Part shown: positions 34,355 through 45,229 of the stretch, piece by piece
Layout: each line of letters opens with the position of its first letter
Numbering within the stretch: the stretch's first letter is position 1
Source: Lepeophtheirus salmonis
Taxonomy: Eukaryota; Arthropoda; Copepoda; Siphonostomatoida; Caligidae
Length of the DNA: 64,000 bases
Direction of reading: 5' to 3'
Assembly (NCBI RefSeq): GCF_016086655.4
Contig: NC_052131.2
Span: 12,073,940 to 12,137,939, forward strand
Position numbers and translations under genes: made by a program
Notes under the pieces: generated by a model
The model's input: the letters and a program-made list of their open reading frames with translations, nothing else
Database searches by the model: none
What the model was told of the DNA's origin: nothing

Positions 34355-35240
34355 TTGTGGTTTGCAGAGTATTCCACTCTGGTATTGGGGATCTTAATGT
34401 ATGGCCATCCGATAAAGTTCGAACTTGAGGGATTATATTTATCCAAATAGTGTGATGTAACCACGGAGTAGCATCTATAAGGGATATGTGGAAATATAGA
34501 TCAGAAAACCCTAAAGTGGAAGGCATAGAGAGAATACGGGTTGATGACAAGAAATGGGTATTTTGTCCACAAATTCGGCATCCAAAGAACAAAATTCTAC
34601 CATCTGTAGCCTTAAATGCCACGCTTCAGAATCTTCTAGCGTTGCCATGGGAGAAATGAAGAGATAGGACATATCTAAAGTACTCACATTGACAATCTGC
34701 TCACGACGGCCAAGTGCAACAGAGAGGAGCTAATCAAAAACAAGAAGAACAAGAAAATAGGATAATACAATTCTCCTCAAGGCAGTTAAAAGAAGCTGAG
34801 TTAGAACAGTGCGTCAAAGTCAAAGTTCCAAGTATAAACTGTGGAAAAACAGATCCCTACTATGCCTTGGCAAACTACTTAGGGACAAAAAATGACATCT
34901 TAAAACAGCTCAATATAAGAAAGTAGTTTGAGCCTTGCAAGGAGTCATTTCTCAGTGTTGATGAAGTTCCCAGAGATACGGAAGTTATCTTGCTACTAAC
35001 TGCATCAATTCTGTCAGATGGAAATGAAAAAGGCTCTAAGTGGTGCAATTGCACAGACTCCAAACAAATATTTTTATCTGCAAAAAATCGGACACCTATG
35101 TAATAGCATATCATAGTACAGCATGCTGTAAAATTAGTTTATTTGGTGAATGTGTTTATGTTTAGGATATATTAAGCAAAACTTATTTAGTTACAAAATT
35201 AGGTAATATTTGGTGTACGTTCAAAAAGATTTTTTTTTTT
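34355..35240 (+). mobile_element. Integrase-type element C, internal fragment without arms
   Basis: Shares GTGGTTTGCAGAGTATTCC, ATGTGGAAATATAGA and the C-terminal coding region with element A (25360-26165). A + frame through 34500-34640 reads VDDKKWVFCPQ, RHPKNKILPSVALNATLQNL. The right limit is the ATGCTGTAAAATTAGTTTAT block ending about 35240. Neither minisatellite arms nor the GGGCAAT termini are present. Confidence 0.5.
34714..35103 (+). pseudogene. Integrase-like (KRBA2-type) C-terminal region, best preserved copy
   Basis: One frame from 34714 to a TAA at 35101-35103, interrupted only by a TAG at 34924-34926. It reads IIQFSSRQLKEAELEQCVKV, then KVPSINCGKTDPYYALANYL, GTKNDILKQLNIRK, stop, FEPCKESFLSVDEVPRDTEV and GSKWCNCTDSKQ. 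The order is a V-x-VP-x-(V/I) beta barrel, a GTK-x-x-x-L-x-QL motif, FL-x-x-x-x-VP and C-x-C. It matches the tail after the integrase core in KRBA2-like proteins. The stop replaces a residue where the family usually has Gln (NQF). It is the best query for identifying the family. Confidence 0.55.
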
Positions 35241-35249
35241 TTACAAATT

Positions 35250-36380
35250 CCATGTATTTTGTTATTGACGAAATGGTAAAATGAATAATAATTAATTCAT
35301 AAGTAAATCACCAATTTAGCTAAATAATCACACTGAAGCAAAATTTTCAAATGTACCTTCAAGTTAACTTTCGATTTTTTTCTTCCTTTGATTAGTGTTG
35401 ATTTGTTGGACCTGAATAAAGCTATGAAGAAGGAACTGCCAAATTAGTAAACACCAATTCTTTTTTTTTCTTCTCTCTTTTTTGTGGTTAAGAGATACGA
35501 TTGCGATAATTTCGTGAAAGAAAGTCTGTGGCAAATTAGTTCCATAAATATGGAGTGTCACCAGATCTACTTTGCAGTCTCATCAGTGGGTTCCATAATA
35601 TTTTAAGGGAAAAAGAAAATTGTATGTTTCGAAAAACAAAAAATGGAAATGAAGATCTATTAAAAATTCAATTGAAAAACAAAACTACAAGAGAATTCAA
35701 TTTCCAGTCGTATCGAACCTCCCCAGCACTTTGTGGGATCTTAAGAGGAGTATGTCCAGACTAGTAGACATGCAAAAAGTTCTTACTTCTTGCAGCGTAG
35801 AGAATATATAGCACCTAAGTTTTTAAGTATTCTATTTTGAAGTGTAAACTATGTTTATATGGTGATATTACAAGTCAATCCCAAATCTTTATTTCTGAAT
35901 TGTAGTATTTCCTCAAAAAATCAGTGGTCGTGATGTCTCGAAGTGTCTAAACTGGACTTACAGAATGTATCTTTCTCTGTATCTTTGACACCCGATTTCT
36001 TTTGAGTCAATGAAAGGGTTGCAAAATATTTTATCTGAGGAATTTTTATGTATTGCTAGAGTAAAGACTTCTTCTCTTCATAAAAAAAATATAGAAGTGC
36101 GAATAGATTTCGGTTTTAATATTAAAAACTGAATCTACTACTTAGTGAAACTATAAATGTTTGTTTAAGTATCTTTTAGAAGTGTTAAGTGCTGATCCTA
36201 GTGATTAATAAGTGAATTTCATCATCTGAAGATCATTAATTAAGATTTCATTCTTTTTCTTAGTTCTTCCATCTTTTTTATTCCCTCGCTCTCCTTTGCT
36301 TCTACTTCAACTGAACACAGGACTAAAAAGGAATTTTGAATACCCGCGTTTTCTTTCTTTTATTTTATAACTTACAAGAT
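35250..36380. other. No gene recognised
   Basis: The 69-codon + frame 35555-35764 (ending TSPALCGILRGVCPD) is somewhat protein-like but has no motif. The minus frame 35364-35561 is Lys-rich low complexity. Confidence 0.3.
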
Positions 36381-36384
36381 AATA

Positions 36385-37200
36385 ATGAACGAATCTTTAA
36401 GTGGGAATAAATCACAATTTAACTATCTTAATGCTTTAAAAAAAGATCTTGCTGCAAGAGCAATAAAGAGTAAAATTATAATTGATATTAAGTCAATAGA
36501 TGGAGATCGTTTGCCTATGCGACCTACCGACATAGAAATATAAAAAATTTTCAACCCTCAAACTTGATCATTCTATTCTTCAAGGAATCCATGTATACCC
36601 CGGCTCTTGAAGTATTGTCACTATTGTGCTGGATAAAGATCTTGATATCGGAGTGGGTCTCTTTCATGTTGAAGATGAATTTATTATAAGAAAAGTGGAC
36701 AAAAATCGTAGTGGCATAAAAGGAACTATTAGGAATCTGAAGGCTCAAAGGAAGGATGCATCCGGGAATCCAATAGATATGAGAAAAGAATCCCAATCCA
36801 TTCTCCACATGAAGATGTGAAGGATGATGAAATAGATTTTTTTTTTTTTCAATTTAAGTTTACTCCCTAAACATAAATTACCAGGGTTCTTACCAATAAG
36901 AGGGTTCAAGACAAAAAATGCTGGTCTCCCTAAACGTGTGCAAAATGCTACAAGACTAGAGATTTTGCTAAAACTTGTGCAAATATTTTTTTAGGATGGG
37001 CTGAGAATATAAAAATACTTGCTAGTAAAAGAAAATGCCCCAACGAGGAATCTGTGAAGCCAATAAAAAATGGAATTGAAAAAGTGTCAAATAACGAAGA
37101 GAGTTCTGAACCAGATGTTTCAACTGTCGAAGACCGGTACACAGAAGACAAGACGACAGAGATGATTAATAATAATGAGGGCCAAATCGAAGAAAAATAA
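36385..37200 (+). pseudogene. LINE ORF1 remnant with a mutated CCHC zinc knuckle
   Basis: Pieces in order: the ATG at 36385 gives MNESLSGNKSQFNYLNALKK and ends at 36543. A shifted frame to 36820 gives LDKDLDIGVGLFHVEDEFII and QRKDASGNPIDMRKES. A third frame gives CAKCYKTRDFAKTC at 36937-36978, followed by a charged tail to a TAA at 37198. The last motif has exact CCHC spacing (C-x2-C-x4-D-x4-C) with the His replaced by Asp. Such knuckles are typical of ORF1/gag-like RNA-binding proteins of Jockey/I-type LINEs. It lies directly upstream of the endonuclease remnant in the same orientation. Confidence 0.5.
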
Positions 37201-37529
37201 GTAAAAAGTTCAGATGGGCGACTCAACGAGCATAATTGCTTTAATTGAAATAGTCAGTGAACAACTGTCTTATTCGCCTTTGAGCGAGAAAATTCACAAC
37301 CTCCGGAAAAAGAAAAAGCTAAAATTTGTAATTTGGAAGATAATACTACATAGTCCCCAAAAAATGTAAAACCTCGCAAGGAAAAGAAAACAGTGATTTA
37401 TGCAGAGCTTAGTATGGCATTACATAATAAGACAGGTTTTGGGTCTATGGGATCAACTCCAGACACCGGGCTCTCGCCATTTCATAAAGAAATGCCAAGA
37501 AAGGTCCTTAAGATTTAATCATTTGAATC

Positions 37530-38150
37530 ATGGATAGTTTCAAAATGCTTTCGTTGAACACAAGAGCCAGACGGGATCGAAAAAAGAGGCATGCATTAAT
37601 GAAAAGACTCTTGAAACATAACATTGACTGTGCACCTTGTCTACCTCGAAGCTATCAATACTTGTTTACTAGGCACAGTTACTCATTTTAACTTTCAACA
37701 TTTAACATTTTAATTTCATTTTTTTTTAAATCGATTCATATTCCTATTCAAGGAATATTCAGGAAAAAGACAATGGCATCGAATAAATATAAAATTAATG
37801 ACTCGGAGACCATTTTATTTCATGTGTATGTACCTAATGAAAAGTCTCGCGCCTTTTACCAGTCAATTTTGAATAATATAAAAAGTGAACCAGTCCCCTG
37901 TATTCTTATAGGAGACATGAACGTGGACATTGTTAAAAAAAATTGTTACCCAACCCTATTTTTCTTTCTCCAGATTATACTAGAGCTCAATTTAGTGGAT
38001 TCAATCAAGAATCTAAGTCCTCATGACAATTACTCTTGTAAGAATGTTACTCGCACTTCAAGAAAAGACATTGCTCTGATGTCGCCAAGTATATTCAAAA
38101 CCACTCGAAAATCATGTTATGAAACCTTTTTCTGACCATAGAATAACACA
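37530..38150 (+). pseudogene. LINE ORF2 endonuclease (EEP/APE-type) remnant
   Basis: The ATG at 37530 opens MDSFKMLSLNTRARRDRKKR, then HALMKRLLKHNIDCAP, which aligns with the start of LINE endonucleases (LSLNV-x-GLR...LLK-x-x-IDI). After a gap the frame at 37773-38135 has FHVYVPNEKSRAFYQSIL, ILIGDMNVD (the GD-x-N catalytic block) and LNLVDSIKNLSPHDNYS. A one-base shift before 38135 then gives KPFSDHRI, the terminal SDH catalytic motif. The QE-x-H block expected after the first piece is missing (LPRSYQYLFT), and a stop at 37689 splits the domain. Dead element. Confidence 0.65.
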
Positions 38151-38230
38151 TCGTCGAAAACGAAGAATTTAGAAAAGCTCTTGGATACAGACTGAAATTA
38201 ATTTATAAACCTCTCCAGACATCTAGTATT

Positions 38231-38440
38231 TTGTCATATTCACTTACCCGTAACATCAAGACTTCAGAAATCATGTTTTATAAGGCAGAAAGAAGAGACG
38301 CGAGATTATTTTGTGAAAATGTTCATGCCATTTTAAAGGTAAGATCAATTTCGAAGCAATATATTGCCAACGTGAACAAAGCGTTCCGGGGACACATGGA
38401 GCGTGTGATTAAGACCAAAGGTTCTAAAATTCATGAATAA
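38231..38440 (+). pseudogene. Possible continuation of the LINE ORF2
   Basis: Open frame reading SYSLTRNIKTSEIMFYKAER, then RDARLFCENVHAILKVRSIS, then NVNKAFRGHMERVIKTKG, followed by TAA. It lies 80 bp after the endonuclease SDH motif in the same orientation, where the linker to the reverse transcriptase would be. No diagnostic motif, and no reverse transcriptase follows. Confidence 0.3.
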
Positions 38441-38989
38441 TGTACTCTAATGAAAAATGAACAAGTTCTAATTTTCAAAAAATTCTTTAGAATTTCATTT
38501 ATAGGCGCTAAGTGTATGTTGTCAAAATTTGTCTTTTCAAAAAACTAAAATATATGTCATTATTGATTTTTTTTTCAAACATCTTAGAACATCCCTCCCA
38601 AAAAAATTTCCTTGTAAAGTACACCTTGGAATAGTAATAGAGACTAGTTTTTTTTTTTTTTTTAATAATTAATAAAAGCTGTCGTCATGCTTGTTGTTAA
38701 AAGGATTTAGCCACTTTGATATAAAATTATATAGCAAAGAAAATATTATTACAAAAAATACAAATGCAATTGATAATATATAATATGGGTGAATATTTTC
38801 TTGGACACTACTTGAAGCAACAATAATTTATTTGTGGACAACAAAACATTCAGAGATGTATTGTTGGATATAGAGCTTTAATAGTTTCTTTTATTTATTA
38901 CTATTCGTCAACAAACATCAACGCTATTTTAAATAATGGAGCTACGAAAGAAAGTGTATGCACAAATTATTTAGAATTTCTTTTTTAAT

Positions 38990-39392
38990 GTCCCCCACGT
39001 CTTTAAGACCAAGTTTCCGGCCAGCATCATGACCCTTAGGGTCATTGGGATCAACAGCAGGAGCATGCCCCCATCTTCTTTGATACAAATGAAAGGGCGG
39101 GTACAAAAAGGTACTGTAATCTCCTGTCGAATAAAGTGATACCTTGGATGATAGTGGAGGTCAATACTGTCGGGTTCCTGTTTCAATAAGACTCGTCCCC
39201 CTCTCTCATAACACAAAACTTGTTGAAAGAAGAGAAAGTGCCGTTTTTGGACACCCATACCCAGCCCTCCAACTCTCTGTAAATGAATCCCATGAATTAC
39301 TTCTTTTAGGTGGAGTTAAAAGGAAGGTCTCTACGAATTCACAAAGCAGCATCGAATCCTTTAAGTCATCAAGTACTGGGACCTCGTTATGA
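38990..39392 (+). pseudogene. mariner-type transposase, central and C-terminal remnant
   Basis: Three + frames carry successive parts. Frame one: KTKFPASIMTLRVIGINSRS, then MPPSS (the KFPxSIM...G...MPP block). Frame two: NLLSNKVIPWMIVEVNTVGF, LFQ-stop-DSSPSLITQNLLK (the QQD-x-AP block with Gln to TAA), then EEKVPFLDTHTQPSN, where the SPD block is eroded. Frame three: LGGVKRKVSTNSQSSIESFK, the family's C-terminal helix. The N-terminal DNA-binding domain is missing. At least two frameshifts and two stops. Minus-strand ORFs here are shadows. Confidence 0.75.
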
Positions 39393-39399
39393 AAAATAA

Positions 39400-40355
39400 T
39401 GGGGATACAATCAAATAAAACTGCAAATGATTAAGAATTCGCTTTATTATATTCTAAGCGTAATTATTTAAAATTTGTTTATTTATAAAACTACTTTTTC
39501 TCTCTAAAATTTAGTCTTTCATTTGACTTTCTTTTTTATATAAATTTATCGTTTTATGTATATACTTTAGCTACATGAGTTTTAAGTATTTTTTTCTTTT
39601 TTGCTTTCTTTCATAATAGAGAAAATTTGTTCTTCTTTTCCAATATTTAAGGCAAAAGAGGAGTAAGTTTACAAAATGTGAGACGTAATAACATTATTAT
39701 CTAAGGGAAAACAGAAAAGTTGCAACAAGCCCTTTTTTTTAGCATTAAAAAGCTACAACCACAAAATTTACTTCACAACCGTATAAAACACAGCAAATTG
39801 TTGTGCCAAAATATCAATAATTAGAGTCAACTAATCTTTGATATATTGAATAAAAACTAATTTTGAAGGGTTAAAGTACTTTTTTGAAGAATCAATATTT
39901 TTGAACTATTGAAGTTTTATTGCGTTTGCAAAACATTATGAGACAAGTAAAGGTAAAAAAAAAGATTATTAGGGGCACCCTACTGCCCATTCCTCCCTTA
40001 GATCTTTATCATATCATTTATCATCAGCATGTTGCATGTTAGATAATTTGAATAAAACAAACACAGCCTCCATTTACATATGATGAATTTATACAGATTG
40101 GCACATTTTTATTGTCATTTTTTTAAAGTTTCAATTACATGGATATTTTTCAAATATTATAGATAGCTGTTACTATTTTTAACTTCTTATACATGCAGCT
40201 TCCAAATGATATATCAGGTGTTCCAGTTGGAGTAAAGATGTGAATGCAAAAACAACCAACTCTTGATCTAATCATAGATCTACGATCAAGTTAGAAGATT
40301 ATCTACATTGTTAAAGTAAATATTTGGACCTTCCAGCAAATCAAAAAAAAAAAAA
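39400..40355. other. No gene recognised
   Basis: AT-rich, low-complexity T runs, no motif. Confidence 0.35.
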
Positions 40356-40362
40356 AAAACGT

Positions 40363-40587
40363 AGAAAAGAGTATAAAAATGTTGTCAATCATTCAAAAGA
40401 GCTGGTAAATTACGTACGGATGTCCTAGAGCCCTCACAAAGGATCTTATGATGTCCTTAGAAGATTGATAATAAAAATGGAGGCTTGAAGGACAGCCATT
40501 TTACGACGGCACAAGGAGCATGGTTTGAAAGCAAATATTGACAAAAGTTTAATAGAAGAATGGCCGCACGATGGAAAGCAGTTGTTA
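40363..40587 (+). pseudogene. Decayed ORF of unknown family
   Basis: A single frame with two stops reads RKEYKNVVNHSKELVNYVRM, S-stop-SPHKGSYDVLRRLIIKMEA, stop, RTAILRRHKEHGLKANIDKS, LIEEWPHDGKQLL. The composition (Lys/Glu/His/Asp-rich amphipathic helices, EEWPHDGKQLL) is that of a real former protein rather than AT noise. It is preceded by an A run (40346-40359) and sits amid transposon debris, so a transposon ORF is likely. I cannot name the family. Confidence 0.35.
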
Positions 40588-40999
40588 ATTTTTTTTTTAA
40601 ATAATATGAAAAAATCAATGTTTTATAATTAACCAAGTCTAACGGATCGGCTACATAGTTAGGAGACTAACATAGTAAAACACATTTTATTAGAAAACAA
40701 AAATTTAGTTCAATGAAATTCCTTTATATGTACAAAGCAATCACGTAAATAAATATACATAAATAAAAGTTATAGTTTAAAGTTATTGCTTCATATAAGA
40801 ACTTTCGAAAAGGTCAAATGAAAAAATAAAAACAAGCACTGTAATCTAGTAGGAGAAGTTAAGTGTCATTGATTTTAATAAAGTAAATAAAAAACGAAAG
40901 AAAACAAATTTTTAAAAAAACATCCTTAATAAAATACATCTACAAAAGTAACTATATAAAAATAATTGAAACCAAAATAAATACTAGCAATCAAGAGTC

Positions 41000-42050
41000 C
41001 AGGTTAGAAATTCTAAAACTTCCGACATTTGACATAAATAGCTTCTTATGTTGGACTGATGCCGATGGATAGAATTTCACTTCTTTTGCCGCCGGGATCT
41101 AGGACATGTCATCATAATTGGGGACTTTTAAGGAAAGGGTGGTATATATAGCAACAGATGCCATAAAACTTGATCTAAGTTCGTAAGAATATATTGACTA
41201 ATAGGATGTAAGCATTCCAGCAATTAATGCCTAAGAGTTTAATACAGTAAAAATCAATGGTTTTAGACTTCTGTGGAGACTGTTCCTTTGAGATAATCCG
41301 AAGAGTATAGAAGCCTTGATTAAATTCAAAGGTCCATTTTCCAGACCCTTAATACTGATGGCGACGAATCTTTGCAGAATTTTTACATCCCTACAATCCA
41401 CAAAGGTATGCAGTAATCATTCTCGAAGTCTCAACAAATTTAACTAGTATTCACAAATATTTTGAGCTTCGTCTGTTGGTTTAATAAAACTCATGTTAAG
41501 ATGTCATGGTCTAGGAAGAATAAAATCCTTTGTCGCTCTTTTTAAAAGATAGTAAAAAAGACCATCGTAGAAGGGGGTTTGCTATTTATGTCATGAAAGA
41601 TTAAAATATTTTTTTCAAGGGCTTCTTCCTCTAAATTTTCGGGAGTTTTAAGATTCCTAAAGAAGACAGGCTTCTTAGGTTTGCCCCGGATTATATTCAG
41701 AATAGAATCCCCATTGAAAAAAGAAAGACCTGACCAAATAATAAGTTGAGCTGCAGCCAATACCGGGGAGTGAGCAGCCTATTTCTGGTTTTGTGAGGTC
41801 AGTACCAATCATAAGTCTATTGTAGAACTTAAACTGTTTGAAAGCTGCTAGTGTTTCTCCTTTTGTTTATTTTAATTTCTATTTTGACAAAAGCTGATTC
41901 GTGATGGAGAAGTATCATTTTATTGCAATATATGGGAAGGGAAGGGGTCGTACATAACTATAAATCCAAACATAGCAGAACGCCGCTTTTGGTCATAATT
42001 TTTATCCAGCACAAGGCTATCACTATAAGCGGGTTCCACTTTACTAAGAA
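41000..42050 (-). pseudogene. LINE ORF2 C-terminal remnant
   Basis: Minus-strand frames read FYNRLMIGTDLTKPEIGCSL, then AAAQLIIWSGLSFFNGDSIL and NLKTPENLEEEALEKNILIF, then FVDCRDVKILQRFVAISIKG and LNLIKASILFGLSQRNSL. The first part is homologous to a segment at about 51075-51130 beside the reverse transcriptase remnant at 51.5 kb (LMMGTNLTNE). The last part resembles the Cys-containing tail of Jockey-type ORF2. Several stops and frameshifts are present. Same element family as 50.75-52.39 kb is an inference from the shared segment. Confidence 0.45.
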
Positions 42051-42059
42051 AACTGCAAA

Positions 42060-45025
42060 ATGAAAAAACTCATTAATAATTTTAAAAAAACATAATCTTG
42101 TGAGTCTGCTCCAAGCAAATGTTCAAATACTTATATTTTCATTTGAATTGAGGTTCAATTTACATTATCAGCTCCTTGCTCTGCAAGTCACTGGTTTATA
42201 TTATAATTGATAGTTGAAAATCAAACTTCCTAACGATTGTAAATAGTTCAGGTCATTGGTCGTTCAGTATACAAAAACTGGATTGGATATTAATTAAATT
42301 TTATATTATATTTAAACATTATTTATAAATGTATATTAATAAAGTAATATGTGTATATTTTTCTGTCAACACATTATTTTGGAGTGTACGCCAGGGTAAT
42401 TCCATTTTTTTATATGAAGACACTCATAAATGTGAAACTTTTGTGTGCCGTTTAAGAATATTGGTATTATTTTTGTTATTTTACAAATACACTTCCCCCT
42501 TCCTATGAAGAAAGGCTAATTTAAATCTATAATTTTCAAATATATACTTATAAGCGAGTATATAGCTTTATTTTTATTAGTTTAATATTTTTTAATTAAG
42601 TAATGTGTAGAGATAAATTATTTTGACAAAAAAAATATATATTATTCAACTTGATTTTTCTTATGAACTTATAATTTCAATGTAGTTCCTCCATAACTTT
42701 CAGTATTTTCTGTATTTCAATTTGATCGGGGAATGAAATTCGTCGTTTTTTTCAAATTTCCAATGAATTTCAGGCTTATTGCCAAATCACATAGATTGTT
42801 TCAAAGTGAGGTTAACAATTTCATAAAATTGATTTATTGTAATTTTGAATCTAAAACCAACAATCTGATCTAGAATGAGAAAGGAAATCACATCCTGTAA
42901 CTAAAATATCTGTCGGAGAAAATAAAAAATAACAATAAGTACATTTATTGCACACGAATTCCATCGTATCTGATATAAGTTCGGAAGCTTTTTCTACTTC
43001 ATTTGAGGTCGATCAGAGGATATTTTATGATGACCATTAGCTTGACATAATTCATAAAAGTACTTGAAATCATCTCGCCATACAGGGTATTCTCTTCTGT
43101 TTATATAATCAATTGTAATTTAGGATAATCTTTTCGAAGGAACTCATAATTAATTGATATATTTTCAATAATTGAGTAACTCAATTCAGGTCTCGTGGAT
43201 GGTTTGCAGGTAAGAAAATGTTGATGTTTCAATAGGTTATCTATAGTTTGGTGTTGATATCCAATATATTGTGACCTCTGAAAAACTTTGTACAGGACAT
43301 TGTCTTTTATACGCTTTGCAATCCCATATATTTACAGGGATAGTGTCACAGATTACCAGGCAAATATTTGCTTTTTAATCATCAATTAACTTATTTAACT
43401 CATTTTATATGGCCTGGGAGAACAATTTTTAAATTTTAAGACCCCAATGTTAATTTTCAAAGGGGCGGTTTTAGTGGAACTACATGATACCCTTCTTCTC
43501 TTTCTGTCATCAAAATTAATACTATAACGAATACTCTATTTTCGAAAAAATTTAGCCTTCCTTTTCAGGGATTATATTATCACTCGTTTCCAGATACCTG
43601 AATAGTGCTGGTACATTATGTCGCTATTCAAATCTAGTTGCCGGAACATCATGTGTCTTATGGGTCGAAATATTGTTTCTGAACGTCAGTAAGCTTGCTG
43701 TTGTAGTTTCTGCTCTTCTTTTATCTGGTTGTATTATAGAAATGAAGACAATGACGAATAAATTGTTTACGATTCACCCAAAGAATCATCGCCAGACTCA
43801 AAGTCAGTTACATGTGACGGCTAAATTTGGATTGTTGGTCTGAATGCCTCTTTGACTATAAAATAACAACCTTTCTTCTACTCTTAATCTGCCTCTGGTA
43901 TGACTTCTTTTTTTCTGATCATTTCCATCCACCATTTACGTTGGTTACATCGAATAATTGAAATAGTGAAGTATTGAATTTTTGGGATAAATTCTTTTTG
44001 TTCCTATGACTGATATCAATCAAACATTTGAATTTTTTGTCTGTAAGAGCCCTAGAGAAGAGAGGGAAATCAAGAATTTAATTCAGTGGGAATTATTTAT
44101 CTGTAATCATTATTTTGATCTCATTTTGTCATTCCATTTCACTCCTAAATAATGAAAAAAACAGTTTTCAATCATTTGATAATTTATTGGCATCCGACCA
44201 AGATTTGAAGGTCGATCAGTAATTCGAATATTAGATCCCTTTAAGTTTCAAAAAAGAGCAAAAAATTTCTTCCAAATTAACGAATTTGTGCTAATTGTGC
44301 TACTATAAGAATTTTGGAACATTTTTGATCGTTTGCACAAAAAAATATATATTTTTTCAAATGTTTACTTCACTAAGTTATTAAAATAGTAGACAGACAT
44401 CCGCTAAAGAATAACGCTGATTATTTAGTATATATTAAATGTCTAAATAAAGTACTTTAGTTCATACAAATGCAAATGCTTTCATCGCACCTATTATATA
44501 TGTTATAAAACAAGGAATTTTAAAATATTATTTTTCCAAGGCGGTAAGTTTTTTCATAAATTTGAAAAAAATAATATAATTAATGATATCATAAAATAAT
44601 TGTTCCTCGAAATAAAGAGGTTGCATACGCTTAGTCTACAAAAAATACAATAGTAATTTTCCTAGTGTGTCCTTAATATATTAGAACTGCATGACTAACT
44701 GATCTAAGAAATAACAATGTAGCTGTAAGAGTGTATATAGCTAAAGCTCAGCGTGTGATATGAAAAAATAAAGGAAAAGGGAAGTAAAAATCTAGACTTG
44801 TAAATCCATAGATTTTTTTAGAGTGTGAATACTGGTGTGTTTGGCAACCTCAATAGTTTTTCCTTTAATATTTATTTCCTAAAGCTATAATAATTTATTC
44901 TTTCATTCTTGAGGAGAGCATTTATCTATTTATAAAAGGTAACGACGAGTGTTTTTGCTCGTAAATGACGTAGAGTAACACTAAAATATTTTTGGAAAAT
45001 TATATGCCTTAATCTATGTTTGACA
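42060..45025. other. No gene supported
   Basis: Bases 42960-43830 have slightly less AT-biased sequence. The minus strand can be read in broken frames such as PSTRPELSYSIIENISINYE and MMFRQLDLNSDIMYQHYSGI, possibly another eroded transposon. I could not recognise the family. The remainder is AT-rich. Confidence 0.3.
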
Positions 45026-45029
45026 TAGA

Positions 45030-45220
45030 GAAGTATTAAGGATCGAAAATGTAGTAATTCCTGTTTATGTCCTGTCTTTATAAAAAGTTGTATTGGTGTA
45101 TATTTCCTCCGTCCCACAGCTGATCACAACTAATTTTACTAAACATCATGACAGCTGCTCTCCCCTCAAACATTCTTTAAATTGTCAGGGATACGGCATA
45201 AATTTTAGGGGTTTTTTTTC
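45030..45220 (+). repeat. About 200-bp dispersed family, copy 3
   Basis: Contains GATCGAAAATGTAGTAATTC, CACAGCTGATCACAACTAAT, CATCATGACAGCTG, TCTCCCCTCAAACATTCTT and AATTGTCAGGGATACGGCAT in the order of the copy at 8256. Confidence 0.6.
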
Positions 45221-45229
45221 CATAGCTAA

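Noticed and set aside
34344..34622. 92-codon minus-strand ORF
   Set aside because: Antisense of the integrase-type element C; the homologous copy at 25.3 kb is broken in this frame and coding-like in the + direction.
36948..37226. 92-codon minus-strand ORF rich in Ser and Leu
   Set aside because: Antisense of the charged tail of the LINE ORF1; the + strand carries the zinc knuckle in frame.
38971..39258. 95-codon minus-strand ORF
   Set aside because: Shadow of the + strand mariner remnant, whose KFPASIM and VIPWM blocks are recognisable in the other direction.
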